DNA of 64,000 nt from Nocardioides sp. TRM66260-LWL (GCF_020075545.1 NZ_JAIQZK010000010.1:37627-101626); one strand, 5' to 3'. Positions 26,142 through 34,944 are shown, counted from the first letter of the stretch. The notes: a model not told the origin generated them from the sequence alone. Translations and numbers: made by a program.

Positions 26142-27065
26142 GTGCACTTCGTCCACACCACCGACCAGCGGGACCTGGCCACGTCGCTCGAGGCGCTGCT
26201 GGCCGGCGCGGACACCGTCGCCGTGGCCCGGGCCTGGGCCGACGGCGACCTCGGGCCCGGGCTCGCGCTGTGGCGGCGTCTGGCCGACCAGGGCGTCTCG
26301 ATGCTCGCGACCGAGGCGTCCGCGGTCGAGGTCGTCATCGCCTTCGAGGCGCTCGGCCGGCACGCCGTGCCCGGGCCCTGGGTGGAGTCGGCGGCGTACC
26401 TGCCGCGCGCGCTGGGCCGCGAGCTGGACGGTCCGGCGACGGTCGCCGTCGCGCCGCTCGCCCCGCGCGCCCTGGACGCGCACGTCGTCGAGGAGGCCTA
26501 CCTGGTCGTCGACGGCGTGCTCCACCGCGCCGCGCCCGCCGACGGCGCGACGCACCGCTCGGTCGACCGCACCCGCGCGCTCGTCGACCTCGTCGCCGGC
26601 GACGCGGTCGACGGCCCGACCGATGCGGCCCTGGCCGCGGCCGAGCGGCTCGCGGTGCTGGCCACGAGCGCCCAGCTGCTCGGCGCCGGCGAGCGGCTGC
26701 TCGCCGACACCGTCTCCTACGTGCGCCAGCGGCGGCAGTTCGGCCGCGAGATCGGCTCGTACCAGGCGCTCAAGCACGCGCTCGCGGACGTCCGCATCGC
26801 CCTCGACTTCGCCCGACCGCTCGTCGACGGCGCCGCGCTCACCGACGCGCCCGCCGACGTCCACGCGGCGAAGATCGCGACCTCCGACGCGGCCTACCTG
26901 GCCTCGCGGACGGCCCTGCAGCTGCACGGCGCGATCGGCTACACCCAGGAGTTCGACCTGAGCCTGTGGCTCACCAAGGTCCGTGCGCTGGTCGGCGCCT
27001 GGGGCACGCCCGCCCGGCACCGCGCGGCGCTGCTGGCCCTGCTCGTGGACGGGCGGGCCGCCTGA
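26142..27065 (+). CDS. fadE32: Acyl-CoA dehydrogenase subunit FadE32
   Basis: 307 residues from GTG 26142, shorter than a complete ACAD. The N-terminal helical part is diverged, while the C-terminal FAD-binding part is well kept: YVRQRRQFGREIGSYQALKH near 195-215 and LQLHGAIGYTQEFDLSLW near 260. This is the pattern of the beta subunits that bind FAD and pair with an alpha subunit such as FadE31. It is coupled to fadE33 by a 1-nt overlap (TGATG). Confidence 0.85.
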   Translation: MHFVHTTDQRDLATSLEALLAGADTVAVARAWADGDLGPGLALWRRLADQGVSMLATEASAVEVVIAFEALGRHAVPGPWVESAAYLPRALGRELDGPATVAVAPLAPRALDAHVVEEAYLVVDGVLHRAAPADGATHRSVDRTRALVDLVAGDAVDGPTDAALAAAERLAVLATSAQLLGAGERLLADTVSYVRQRRQFGREIGSYQALKHALADVRIALDFARPLVDGAALTDAPADVHAAKIATSDAAYLASRTALQLHGAIGYTQEFDLSLWLTKVRALVGAWGTPARHRAALLALLVDGRAA

Positions 27066-28078
27066 TGGACTTCGCGCTCTCCGCCGAGCAGGAGCAGCTG
27101 GTCGCCACCGTCCGGGCACTGCTGGCGCGGCGCTCCGACCCGGCGGCCGTGCGATCCGCGCTGGCGCTGCCGCTCGGCTACGACGAGGACCTGTGGCGGC
27201 TGCTCTGCGAGCAGGTGGGCGTCGCCGCGCTGGCCGTGCCCGAGGAGCACGACGGCGCGGGCGCGACGCTCTTCGAGGCGCTGCTGGTGCTCGAGGAGCT
27301 CGGCCGCACGCTGACGCCGTCCCCGCTGCTCTCCACGCTGCTGGCGACCGAGGTGGTCCTCGCCGGCGGCACCCCCGAGGCGCAGGCCGACCTGCTCCCC
27401 CGGCTGGCGGCCGGGGAGACCGCCTGCGTCGTCGACCTCGCGGCCCCGCATCCGGTGGTCGACGCGGACCGTGCGTCCCTCGTCCTCGTGCTCGGCGACG
27501 ACGGCGTCCTCGGCGTGGCCGACGCGGCCGCGTGCGCCGTGGCCTGGACGCCGTCGATGGACCAGACGCTGCGGCTGGGCACCGTGTCGGTGCCCGCCGA
27601 CGCCGTCCGGCCGATCGGGCGCGCCGAGCCCGCGCGGGCCAGGGTGGCGGCGGTCGGCACGGCCGCGGTCGCCGCGCTCGCACTCGGCTGCGCGACGCGC
27701 GGCCTGGACATGACGGTCGCCTACAGCGCCCAGCGGGTGCAGTTCGGGCGGCCGATCGGCTCCTTCCAGGCGCTCAAGCACCGCATGGCCGACCTGCTCG
27801 TGCGCGTCGAGCTCGCTCGCTCGACGTCGTGGGCCGGCTCGTTCGCGGTGGCCCGCGGCACCGCCGAGGACGGCACGCCGTTCGACGCGCACGTGGCGGC
27901 GTCCTGCTGCCTGGAGGCGGCGGAGCGGGTGGCCGCGGAGACCGTCCAGCTGCACGGCGGCATCGCGATCACCTGGGAGCACGACGCCCAGCTGGTGTTC
28001 AAGCGCGCGCACGCCCTCGGGCACCTCTTCGGCACCGGGCGCGCGCATCGCGAGGCCCTGGCCGAGAGCACGGCATGA
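27065..28078 (+). CDS. fadE33: Acyl-CoA dehydrogenase subunit FadE33 (IpdE2)
   Basis: 337 residues from ATG 27065. ACAD beta-type subunit: MDFALSAEQEQLVATVRALL start, VPEEHDGAGATLFEALLVLE near 62, YSAQRVQFGRPIGSFQALKH near 220 and VQLHGGIAITWEHDAQL near 295. It probably partners FadE30 (IpdE1-IpdE2) and possibly FadE31. It is the last clearly annotated gene of the KstR2 operon; a short ORF and a strong hairpin follow. Confidence 0.87.
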   Translation: MDFALSAEQEQLVATVRALLARRSDPAAVRSALALPLGYDEDLWRLLCEQVGVAALAVPEEHDGAGATLFEALLVLEELGRTLTPSPLLSTLLATEVVLAGGTPEAQADLLPRLAAGETACVVDLAAPHPVVDADRASLVLVLGDDGVLGVADAAACAVAWTPSMDQTLRLGTVSVPADAVRPIGRAEPARARVAAVGTAAVAALALGCATRGLDMTVAYSAQRVQFGRPIGSFQALKHRMADLLVRVELARSTSWAGSFAVARGTAEDGTPFDAHVAASCCLEAAERVAAETVQLHGGIAITWEHDAQLVFKRAHALGHLFGTGRAHREALAESTA

Positions 28079-28167
28079 CCCGCCCGGCGTCGTCCGTGGC
28101 CGCACCGTGGCCCAGGTCACAGGCCGTCCCCGGGTCAGACCGGGACGGCGCTCCTAGGATGCGGGAC

Positions 28168-28272
28168 ATGGACAGCGTCGACACCACCCCCCAGGAGAAC
28201 GAGGCGGCCGAGGACGCCACCGAGGCCCTCACCGGCGAGATGGTCGCGAACCCCCGTCGCACCCGGATCTGA
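28168..28272 (+). CDS. Possible 34-residue acidic peptide
   Basis: ATG 28168 to TGA 28272 encodes a short peptide beginning MDSVDTTPQENEAAEDATEA and ending in a basic tail, NPRRTRI. It lies 90 bp after fadE33 and 28 bp before a strong terminator. An AGGA lies 10 bases upstream of the ATG. The acidic body and basic end are not typical of random high-GC reading. No family is recognised; it does not match the mycofactocin precursor. The rest of 28079-28391 holds only this ORF, the hairpin and a tandem repeat. Confidence 0.35.
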   Translation: MDSVDTTPQENEAAEDATEALTGEMVANPRRTRI

Positions 28273-28299
28273 TCCACTCCCTCCCGCCACTCCGATCCC

Positions 28300-28332
28300 C
28301 GAGGACCCCCGGCCGCCGGCCGGGGGTCCTCG
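28300..28332 (+). terminator. Strong intrinsic-type terminator after the fadD3 operon
   Basis: Perfect 15-bp arms (CGAGGACCCCCGGCC and its complement) around a 3-nt loop. It lies 222 bp after fadE33 and 60 bp before the convergent secreted-protein stop, with no T-tract. Confidence 0.8.
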
Positions 28333-28374
28333 TGCGTCCGGGGCCCGGCGGCCGCGGATCAGCCGCCTCGCCGC

Positions 28375-28397
28375 GTCACCGTGTCACCGTGTCACCG
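28375..28397. repeat. Tandem GTCACCGT repeat (about 3 units)
   Basis: Three consecutive copies of the 8-mer GTCACCGT, the last truncated by one base, run into the stop codon of the downstream secreted protein. It may be replication slippage. Confidence 0.5.
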
Positions 28398-30572
28398 CGG
28401 CAGCACGCGCACCGCGTACGTGCGCTGCGCCCGCACCCCCAGCGCGTCGACGACCTCGACGTCGACCACCACCGTGCGCGAGGCGGGCACGACGCGGGGC
28501 AGCCGCAGCCGCAGGACGCGACTCCCGTCGTCCACGCGCTCGAGCCGGGCGCCCGTCGGAGCGCGGACCCGCCAGCGGAGCGAGGGCAGGCCGCCGGTCG
28601 CGACCAGCGTGACGCGATACGCGCTGCCGGCGCGTCCGGCCGGCAGCCGGGTGGGCCGGAGCGCCAGCCGCGGCACCACCCGCAGCGGCCAGAGCGCGGT
28701 GGCGGTCGCACCGTCGGCGTCCTGCACACGCACCGGGACGAGCAGGTCGCCGGCCGTGCGCGGGGTGCCGGTCAGCGTGCCGTCGGCGGCCAGCGCGAGG
28801 CCGGGCGGCAGCCCGGTCGAGCTCCACGCGTACGGCGCGGTGCCGCCCGTGGCGGCGAAGCGCACCGGCCCCAGGGCGAGGCCGACCTCGGCGGGCCGCG
28901 AGTCCGGGAGGTCGATGCCCAGCGACGGGCCGGGAGGCGTCACCCGCAGCTCGCCGGCGACCACGCGTGTGGTGCCCTCCGCGTCGCTGACCACGAACCG
29001 CAGCGGCGTGGTCTGCGGGACGTCGGGGGCCGCGCCGAGCAGCGCTCCCGAGTACGGGTCGAAGCGGAGCCCCTCGGGCAGCCCCAGGGCGGCCGTGCGA
29101 TACGGCGGCACCCCTCCGGTCAGGACGAGCGGCGTCTGGGTCACGGCGGTGCCCGTCACCACGGGGGTCGTGCCGACCCGCGCGGCGAGGACGTCCTCGA
29201 GCGGGCGCGCCGTCACCGCGTAGCGCCCCAGCGAGCCCGCGGCGTCGTAGGCGTCGGGGCGCGCGAGCGCGGAGCCGTCGCCGACGCCGTCGCCGCTGCC
29301 GTCGCCGGCCACCTGCACCAGGAGCCGACGCGAGGTGCCGGCGGCCACGGGCACGTCCACGGTGGCCCCGGTGCCGGTGGCCACCCAGCTCGCCGCCGGG
29401 AGGGTCGGCGGCGCGGCGCGTCCGATCTCGACGCCGGTGTCGGCGTCACGGACGGTGAGCGCGACGTCGAGCATCTCGTCGTCGGAGACGGGCGCCGCGG
29501 TGATCGCGGTCGGCCGGTCGATCGCGACGACGAAGCCGTCCACGTCGCCGGGCGACTCGATCGCGCCGGTGGCGTGCCCGTCGACCAGCGCCCGCGCGGC
29601 CTCCGCACCGCCCTGCCCGCCGCTGCCGTCGGGCCCGTCGTCGGCCACGGTGCCGAGCGCGGCGGCGAGCGTGGCGACGTCGTCCTGCTCGGGGTGCGTG
29701 GCGCCCGGGTAGGAGCCGTGCGACCAGCCGCTCACGTCGGCGTCGACGGGCAGCCCCAGGATCGGCCCCCACAGCGCGCCACCGGCCCAGAAGGTCGTCG
29801 TGCCGACGGCGGTGGTGCGCCCGTGCGGCTCGAGACCGGCCATCCGGCCGACGTGCAGGGCCGCGGTGAGGCCGGCGTCGCGCGGCTGGCGCATCAGGTC
29901 CGCGAACACCCAGGCGGGGCCGGACGCGTCGCGCTGGGCCTGCCGGTCGGCACCGAGCAGGTAGGTGTAGGTGGTGCCGCCGCAGCGGCCGCACCAGGCC
30001 GCCACCGGGTTGTCGTACGCCTGGGTCAGCAGGATCTCCACGCCCCAGGTCGGGTCGTCGGGCCCGTCGGCGCGCAGCGCGTCGGTGCTCGGCCGCTCGG
30101 TCGTGACGTCGACGTCGAACGGCGCGAGCTTCGCGGCGAGCACCTGCCAGGTCCAGCGGACCCAGTCCTGCTCCTCGGCGCCCAGCGACGCCGGGTCGCC
30201 GTCGCGGTCGAAGGGCGCTGCGACGAGGGACCCGACGCCGGTCAGGGCGTTCCAGCCGACGTCGGCGACCGTGGCGCCCACGACGTCGAGGTAGACGGTG
30301 CGGGCCGCCCCGGGACGCGAGTGCAGCGCCAGGACGTCGACGTCGCCCGCCGCCCGCCGGGCGACGGCGCGCTCCGCCCGGGGCATCCCGGTCGCCGGGG
30401 CCGCGACGGCCACCGCTGTCGACCCGGCCTCCGGCGGGCCGCCCGGCGTGCCGAGCGCCGGTGACCCCGGGCCGAGAGCCAGAGGGATCACGACGAGCAG
30501 GCCCGCGAGGAGCAGCGGGCGGGGCCGCACACGGTGCGACCGACGACGAGCAGGACGAGCAGGACGAGGCAT
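28392..30572 (-). CDS. Secreted metallopeptidase-like pseudoenzyme with Ig-like repeats
   Basis: 726 residues from ATG 30572, which has GGGAGG well placed upstream. After a basic, Sec-type signal (about 1-42) comes a domain resembling the reprolysin-like peptidases that carry YLDFDG...HEVGHNLGLSHDG...WAPIMG...WSKGEY...DD. Here the flanking landmarks are kept (YLDVVG, WGPILGLPVDADVSGWSHGSYP, EQDD) but the zinc site reads LHVGRMAGLEPHG: all three His ligands and the Glu are lost. Three putative Ig/cadherin-like units fill about 470-726 (ATGGTAPYAWSSTGLPPGL is diagnostic). It is probably a cell-surface or secreted binding protein, not an active peptidase. Confidence 0.75.
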   Translation of the reverse strand: MPRPARPARRRSHRVRPRPLLLAGLLVVIPLALGPGSPALGTPGGPPEAGSTAVAVAAPATGMPRAERAVARRAAGDVDVLALHSRPGAARTVYLDVVGATVADVGWNALTGVGSLVAAPFDRDGDPASLGAEEQDWVRWTWQVLAAKLAPFDVDVTTERPSTDALRADGPDDPTWGVEILLTQAYDNPVAAWCGRCGGTTYTYLLGADRQAQRDASGPAWVFADLMRQPRDAGLTAALHVGRMAGLEPHGRTTAVGTTTFWAGGALWGPILGLPVDADVSGWSHGSYPGATHPEQDDVATLAAALGTVADDGPDGSGGQGGAEAARALVDGHATGAIESPGDVDGFVVAIDRPTAITAAPVSDDEMLDVALTVRDADTGVEIGRAAPPTLPAASWVATGTGATVDVPVAAGTSRRLLVQVAGDGSGDGVGDGSALARPDAYDAAGSLGRYAVTARPLEDVLAARVGTTPVVTGTAVTQTPLVLTGGVPPYRTAALGLPEGLRFDPYSGALLGAAPDVPQTTPLRFVVSDAEGTTRVVAGELRVTPPGPSLGIDLPDSRPAEVGLALGPVRFAATGGTAPYAWSSTGLPPGLALAADGTLTGTPRTAGDLLVPVRVQDADGATATALWPLRVVPRLALRPTRLPAGRAGSAYRVTLVATGGLPSLRWRVRAPTGARLERVDDGSRVLRLRLPRVVPASRTVVVDVEVVDALGVRAQRTYAVRVLPR

Positions 30573-30719
30573 GGCGGTCCCTCCCAGGTCCGACGACCCG
30601 ACCACGCTAGGGAGCGCGGGTCACGGACGGCAGCCGTCGCCCGGGCGGCCCGGCCTGACCCGTCCGGGCCAGGGGGCGCGTCCGTGCCGGGCGCGACGAC
30701 GGAGATGCCGCGCAGCGCG

Positions 30720-31352
30720 TCAGCGCACGGTGCGGTACTGCCCCTTGAAGAACAGGAGCGGGTCGGCGTCGGCCTCGTCGGTCTGCAGGTCGACGACGCG
30801 GCCGATGACGATCCAGTGGTCGCCGGCCTCGTGGACGGCGTGGATGGTGCAGTCGACGTGAGCCACCGAGCCCTCGATCACCGGCGACCCGGTGACCGCG
30901 GAGGGGTGCCAGCCCAGGCCGGCGTACTTGTCGGCGCCGCGGCTGGCCATCTGGTTGGAGACGTCGACCTGGTGCTCGGCGAGGAAGTTGACGCAGAACC
31001 GGCCGGAGCGCTGGATGGCGGGCCACGCACGGGAGGTCCTCGCGGGCACGAACAGCACGAGCGGCGGGTCGAGGGAGACGCTGGAGAACGACTGGCAGGT
31101 CAGGCCCACCGGCTCGCCGTTGCTGATCGCGGTGACGACGGTGACACCGGAGGCGAACCGGCCCAGCACGTCGCGGAACCGGCGGGCGGCGGCGACGGCC
31201 TCGGGATCGGCCGGGTCGACGGCCGCCTCCTCGCCCGGGTGCAGCTGCACGTCGTAGGCGAGCCAGGAGTCGATCAGCTCGGCGCTGGGCCACGTGGCCG
31301 CGGCGTCGGGACGCATGCCCTCGGGGACGGCGGGGGGCTCCGGCGACGTCAT
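30720..31352 (-). CDS. hsaB: Flavin reductase HsaB
   Basis: 210 residues from ATG 31352. Flavin-reductase domain: FASGVTVVTA near 65, VGLTCQSFSSVSLDPPLVLF near 80-100, and FCVNFLAEHQ. It supplies reduced FMN to HsaA for 4-hydroxylation of 3-HSA. It is the last gene of the hsaADCB operon, 65 bp after hsaC. It is about 20 residues longer than the mycobacterial protein at the N-terminus, a Pro/Ala/Asp-rich stretch with no domain; a later start is possible but no good alternative was seen. Confidence 0.9.
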   Translation of the reverse strand: MTSPEPPAVPEGMRPDAAATWPSAELIDSWLAYDVQLHPGEEAAVDPADPEAVAAARRFRDVLGRFASGVTVVTAISNGEPVGLTCQSFSSVSLDPPLVLFVPARTSRAWPAIQRSGRFCVNFLAEHQVDVSNQMASRGADKYAGLGWHPSAVTGSPVIEGSVAHVDCTIHAVHEAGDHWIVIGRVVDLQTDEADADPLLFFKGQYRTVR

Positions 31353-31417
31353 GACCCCCACCGTAGTGGCGGGTCCGGCGACCGCCGGGACGGGGCCGTC
31401 GGGGTGGGCCCCCATGG

Positions 31418-32317
31418 TCAGCGTCCGCCGCTGAAGTCGTGGCCCCAGTAGGAGACGGCCGTCGACTCGCGGGCGACCCAGGAGGAGTCCTGGACGGTCA
31501 GGCCGTCGGTGCCGAACTCGACGTCGAACCCGCCGGGCGAGCGGACGTAGAACGAGACCATCTCGTCGTTCATGTGCCGGCCGAGCGTCGCCGAGAGCGG
31601 GGCGCCGTGCTTGCGGACCCGCTCGAGCGCCCGGCCGACGTCGTCGAGGGCGTCGACCTCGAGCATGATGTGGACGCACTTGCTCGGGTTCGGCATCGGC
31701 AGGAACGCCAGCGAGTGGTGCCGCGGGTTGACGCCGAGGAACCGCAGCCAGACCTTGCTGCCCGGCTCCTTGCCGACGAACTCGCCGGGCATGCTCATCG
31801 AGTCGCGCAGCCGGAAGCCGAGCACGTCGGCGTAGAACCGCAGCGCCTCGACGTCGTCGTCGACCGGCACGACGAGGTGCCCCATGCCCTGGTCGCCGGT
31901 GACGAACCGGGCGGCGTAGGGCGTCACCAGCGGACGCGCCTCGTAGGTGATGCCGTGGAAGAGCTCGAAGACGTTGTCGAAGGGGTCGGAGAAGCGGATC
32001 ATCTCCTGGACGCGGCGCTCGTCGAGCTCGGAGGCCGTGGCCTCCTCGAACTCGACGCCGGCCTTCTGCAGGTGCTCGCGCGCGTCCTGCAGCGCGCGGT
32101 GGTCGGCCAGCTCCCAGCCCGCGCAGATCAGCCGGTCGACGTCCGCGGGCTCGACGACGAGCCGGTGGCTGACCTGGTCGATGCGGTAGTAGAGGTGCTC
32201 GGGGTTGGCGCCGCGAGCCTCGGCGAGGCCGAGCACCTTGCCGGCGAAGGTGCGCCACTGCTCGAGATCGGTGCTGGCGACCCGGACGTAGCCCAGCGAG
32301 CGGATGTCGATGCTCAT
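31418..32317 (-). CDS. hsaC: Extradiol dioxygenase HsaC
   Basis: 299 residues, matching the mycobacterial enzyme. Type I extradiol dioxygenase with two vicinal-oxygen-chelate modules; the iron site lies in the C-terminal one: H147 (GHLVV), H216 (CVHIMLEV) and E267 (DVEFG), with catalytic H201 in HHSLAF. It cleaves the catechol 3,4-DHSA meta to give 4,9-DSHA (ring A opening). It is coupled to hsaD by a 4-nt overlap. Confidence 0.95.
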   Translation of the reverse strand: MSIDIRSLGYVRVASTDLEQWRTFAGKVLGLAEARGANPEHLYYRIDQVSHRLVVEPADVDRLICAGWELADHRALQDAREHLQKAGVEFEEATASELDERRVQEMIRFSDPFDNVFELFHGITYEARPLVTPYAARFVTGDQGMGHLVVPVDDDVEALRFYADVLGFRLRDSMSMPGEFVGKEPGSKVWLRFLGVNPRHHSLAFLPMPNPSKCVHIMLEVDALDDVGRALERVRKHGAPLSATLGRHMNDEMVSFYVRSPGGFDVEFGTDGLTVQDSSWVARESTAVSYWGHDFSGGR

Positions 32318-33270
32318 GCGGCACCTCCCTGGGCGGCCGCGCGGGGCCGCTCGACGTGGCGGGCGAGGAACGCGGTCGCGACCTCGCGGAACTCCTCGGC
32401 GGCCTCGATCTGGGCCCAGTGGCCGCAGTTCGGGAAGACGTGCAGGCTGGCCTTGGGGATGAGCTTGAGCGCCACCATCGCGCCGTCGAGCGGGTTGACG
32501 CGGTCCTCGCGGCCCCAGGTGAGCAGCGTGTGCTTGCGCAGGCGGTGCGCCTCGCGCCACAGCAGGCCGTCCTCGGCGGTCTCGGGGTTGAAGAACGACC
32601 AGCCCATGCTCGCCATCGCGGCCTGCGCGCCGGGCGCGGTCGCGTCCGCGAAGCGCTCCTCGACGAGCTCGTCGGTGACGAGGTCCTGGTTCACGACCAT
32701 GCAGGAGATGAAGCGGCGCAGGCTCTCGCGGCTGGGCTCGCGGCTGAAGTCCATGAGCCGCTGGACGCCCTCGGTCGGGTCGGCGTGGAAGAGGTTGAGG
32801 CTCAGGCCGCCGGGTCCCATGAGGATCAGCCGACCGACGCGGTCGGGGTGGCTGAGCGCCAGCCGCATCGCGGTGCCGCCGCCGAGGCTGTTGCCGAGCA
32901 GGTGGACGCGCTCGATGCCGAGCTCGTCGAGGAGCGCGACCACCGCGTCCGCGGAGAAGCGGTAGTAGTTGCCGACGACGGCGGGCTTGTCGGAGCCGCC
33001 GAAGCCCGGCTGGTCGACCAGGATCGTGCGCAGGTCGCGGGCGAAGGACGGCAGCGCGGAGCCGAAGTTCGACCACGCGGACGCGCCGGGGCCGCCGCCG
33101 TGGAGCATCACCAGCGGCAGGCCGCCGCCGAGCGCGGTCGGCGTGCCGGCCTCGTAGTAGGTCAGGGCGATCTCGCCGGCGGCGTCGGTGCGCACGGTCG
33201 CGGTGCGCCGCAGGGCGTCCCGGCTGAGCGGGGCGTCGGTGGCGCCGGTGGCGGGGCTGGTCGTCGTCAT
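32314..33270 (-). CDS. hsaD: 4,9-DSHA hydrolase HsaD
   Basis: 318 residues. Alpha/beta hydrolase of the meta-cleavage-product type: oxyanion region MLHGGGPGASAW near 55-66, nucleophile S128 (GNSLGGG), D256 (GREDRVNP) and H284 (NCGHW). It splits 4,9-DSHA into HIP and 2-hydroxyhexa-2,4-dienoate, separating the C/D rings from the C6 piece. It is 20-25 residues longer at the N-terminus than the M. tuberculosis protein. Its start overlaps the hsaA stop by 1 nt. Confidence 0.95.
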   Translation of the reverse strand: MTTTSPATGATDAPLSRDALRRTATVRTDAAGEIALTYYEAGTPTALGGGLPLVMLHGGGPGASAWSNFGSALPSFARDLRTILVDQPGFGGSDKPAVVGNYYRFSADAVVALLDELGIERVHLLGNSLGGGTAMRLALSHPDRVGRLILMGPGGLSLNLFHADPTEGVQRLMDFSREPSRESLRRFISCMVVNQDLVTDELVEERFADATAPGAQAAMASMGWSFFNPETAEDGLLWREAHRLRKHTLLTWGREDRVNPLDGAMVALKLIPKASLHVFPNCGHWAQIEAAEEFREVATAFLARHVERPRAAAQGGAA

Positions 33271-34436
33271 CAGTACATCCCGGGGTCGATCTGGTGGCCG
33301 AGCTCGTGGGCGCCGAACATCTGCAGCGCCCGCTCGGGGTCGTTGGCGGCGTGGACGCGGCCGGCGTGGGCGTCGCGCCAGGCGCGCTCGAGCCGGGTGC
33401 CGCGGGCCAGGGCGCGTCCGCCGGAGGCCTCGAAGAGCAGGTCGATGGCGTCGAGCGCCCGCTGGGAGCCGATCACCTGGTCACGGCGCGCCTTGAGCCG
33501 CACCCGCAGCGGGATCTGCTCGCCACGGGCCACGAACGCCTGCTCCTCGCGGAGGTTGCCGACGAGCTGTCCCCAGGCGGCGTCGATCTCGCTGGCCGCG
33601 CGGGCGACCCGGACGGCGGCGAACGGGTCGAGGCTGGCCCGCTCCCCCGCGTACGCGGCGCGCACCCGCTGGCGCTGCAGCGCGACGTGCTCGTCGTAGG
33701 CGCCCTGGGCCATGCCGATCATCGGCGCGGTGATGGTGGCGGTGAAGACCGAGTGGAACGGCAGGCGGTAGAGCTCGGCGTCGTTGACCGCCTGACCGGG
33801 CCCCTTGCACTGGCCGGTCTCGCTCATCGAGAGCGTGAAGGCGGCGGGGACGAACGCGTCCTCGACCACGATGTCGTTCGAGCCGGTGCCCGCCAGGCCG
33901 ACGGTGTGCCACACGTCGGCGATCTGGTAGTCGGCCCGGGGCAGCAGGAAGGTGCGGAAGTCGACCACGGCGCCGGTCGCGTCGTGCACGAGCCCGCCGA
34001 GCAGCACCCACTGGCAGTGGTCGGCGCCGGAGCTGAAGCTCCAGCGTCCGGTGAGCCGGAAGCCGCCGTCGACCACGTCGGCGCGTCCGGTCGGCGCGTA
34101 GGACGAGCTCAGCCGGGTGCGCTCGTCCTCGCCCCACACGGCCTCCTGGGCCGAGGCGTCGAAGAGCGCGACCTGCCAGGGGTGGACGCCGACCACGCTG
34201 GCCATCCAGCCCGTGGAGCCGCAGGCGGCCGCGATCTCGCGCACGGCCGTGTAGTAGTCGACCGGGTCGGCCTCGTGCCCGCCGTGGCGGCGCGGCTGGA
34301 GCAGGCGGAAGAACCCGACCTCGTCGAGCTCCTTGACGCTGGCCTCCGGCACCACCCGCAGCCGCTCGGCCTCGTCCGCGCGCTCGCGGATGCTCGGCAG
34401 CACGTCGCGGACGCCCTCCAGCACCGGATGGGACAT
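33270..34436 (-). CDS. hsaA: 3-HSA 4-monooxygenase oxygenase subunit HsaA
   Basis: 388 residues from ATG 34436; AGGAG seven bases upstream favours this over the GTG at 34442, which would sit almost on the ribosome site. Flavin-dependent monooxygenase with an acyl-CoA dehydrogenase fold: ACGSTGWMASVVGVHPWQ near 70-90, WSFSSGADHCQWVLLGG near 130 and VGLAGTGSNDIVV near 180. Using FMNH2 from HsaB it hydroxylates 3-HSA at C4 to the catechol. It heads the hsaADCB operon, whose order equals Rv3570c-Rv3567c, with a KstR box 39 bp upstream. Confidence 0.95.
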   Translation of the reverse strand: MSHPVLEGVRDVLPSIRERADEAERLRVVPEASVKELDEVGFFRLLQPRRHGGHEADPVDYYTAVREIAAACGSTGWMASVVGVHPWQVALFDASAQEAVWGEDERTRLSSSYAPTGRADVVDGGFRLTGRWSFSSGADHCQWVLLGGLVHDATGAVVDFRTFLLPRADYQIADVWHTVGLAGTGSNDIVVEDAFVPAAFTLSMSETGQCKGPGQAVNDAELYRLPFHSVFTATITAPMIGMAQGAYDEHVALQRQRVRAAYAGERASLDPFAAVRVARAASEIDAAWGQLVGNLREEQAFVARGEQIPLRVRLKARRDQVIGSQRALDAIDLLFEASGGRALARGTRLERAWRDAHAGRVHAANDPERALQMFGAHELGHQIDPGMY

Positions 34437-34474
34437 GGGCACGCTCCTGATCGGTCGATCGCGAGCCGCCAGAC

Positions 34475-34488
34475 TAGAACACGTTCTT
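34475..34488 (-). promoter_or_regulatory. KstR operator of the hsaADCB operon
   Basis: TAGAACACGTTCTT matches TnnAACnnGTTnnA except for T instead of the final A. It lies 39 bp upstream of the hsaA ATG, a normal place for a repressor site over the promoter. Confidence 0.8.
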
Positions 34489-34520
34489 GTTTTGGGTCCA
34501 GTCCCGCGGGGCGCGGCGCG

Positions 34521-34907
34521 TCACCCGTCGAGCCGGGAGAGCACGCAGAGCTCGTTGCCCTCGGGGTCGGCCAGCACCGCCCATCCGCGCTCGCCGTCGC
34601 GGAGGTCGGCCACCAGCGTGGCGCCGTGGGCGAGGAGTCGCTCGACCTCCTCGTCCCGGCTGCGGTCGGTGGGACGCAGGCAGGGGTGCACGCGGTTCTT
34701 CACCGCCTTGCCCTCGGGCACGGCGAGGAACAGCCAGGACCGGCCGTCGGGGCCCTCGAGGCCCGACTCCTGCGCGCCCGGGTGGTTCCAGCCCTCGGAG
34801 GTGTCGGACGGGTCGTGCGCGAAGTCGTCGAGCACGGCGTCCCACCAGACGGCCTGCGCGTAGGTGTCGTGGGCGTCGAAGCAGAGGTTCGCGAGTCGGG
34901 AGGCCAT
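34521..34907 (-). CDS. VOC/glyoxalase-like small protein
   Basis: 128 residues from ATG 34907 (MASRLANLCFDAHDTYAQAV). A single vicinal-oxygen-chelate unit of the actinobacterial glyoxalase-like type: WWDAVLDDFAH, HPCLRPTDR (the metal His of this subgroup) and WAVLADPEGNELCVL at the end. It may bind a small hydrophobic molecule or metabolise an aldehyde. It is 32 bp upstream of the KstR box of hsaA and reads in the same direction, but should be expressed separately. No specific steroid role can be stated. Confidence 0.8.
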   Translation of the reverse strand: MASRLANLCFDAHDTYAQAVWWDAVLDDFAHDPSDTSEGWNHPGAQESGLEGPDGRSWLFLAVPEGKAVKNRVHPCLRPTDRSRDEEVERLLAHGATLVADLRDGERGWAVLADPEGNELCVLSRLDG

Positions 34908-34944
34908 GACGCGAGCCTGCCCCGTCCGCGCCGTGGACGCCACC

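Noticed and set aside
28168..28272. Mycofactocin or other known RiPP precursor
   Set aside because: The peptide ends in NPRRTRI rather than the mycofactocin IDGMCGVY end, and no radical-SAM maturase gene is nearby.
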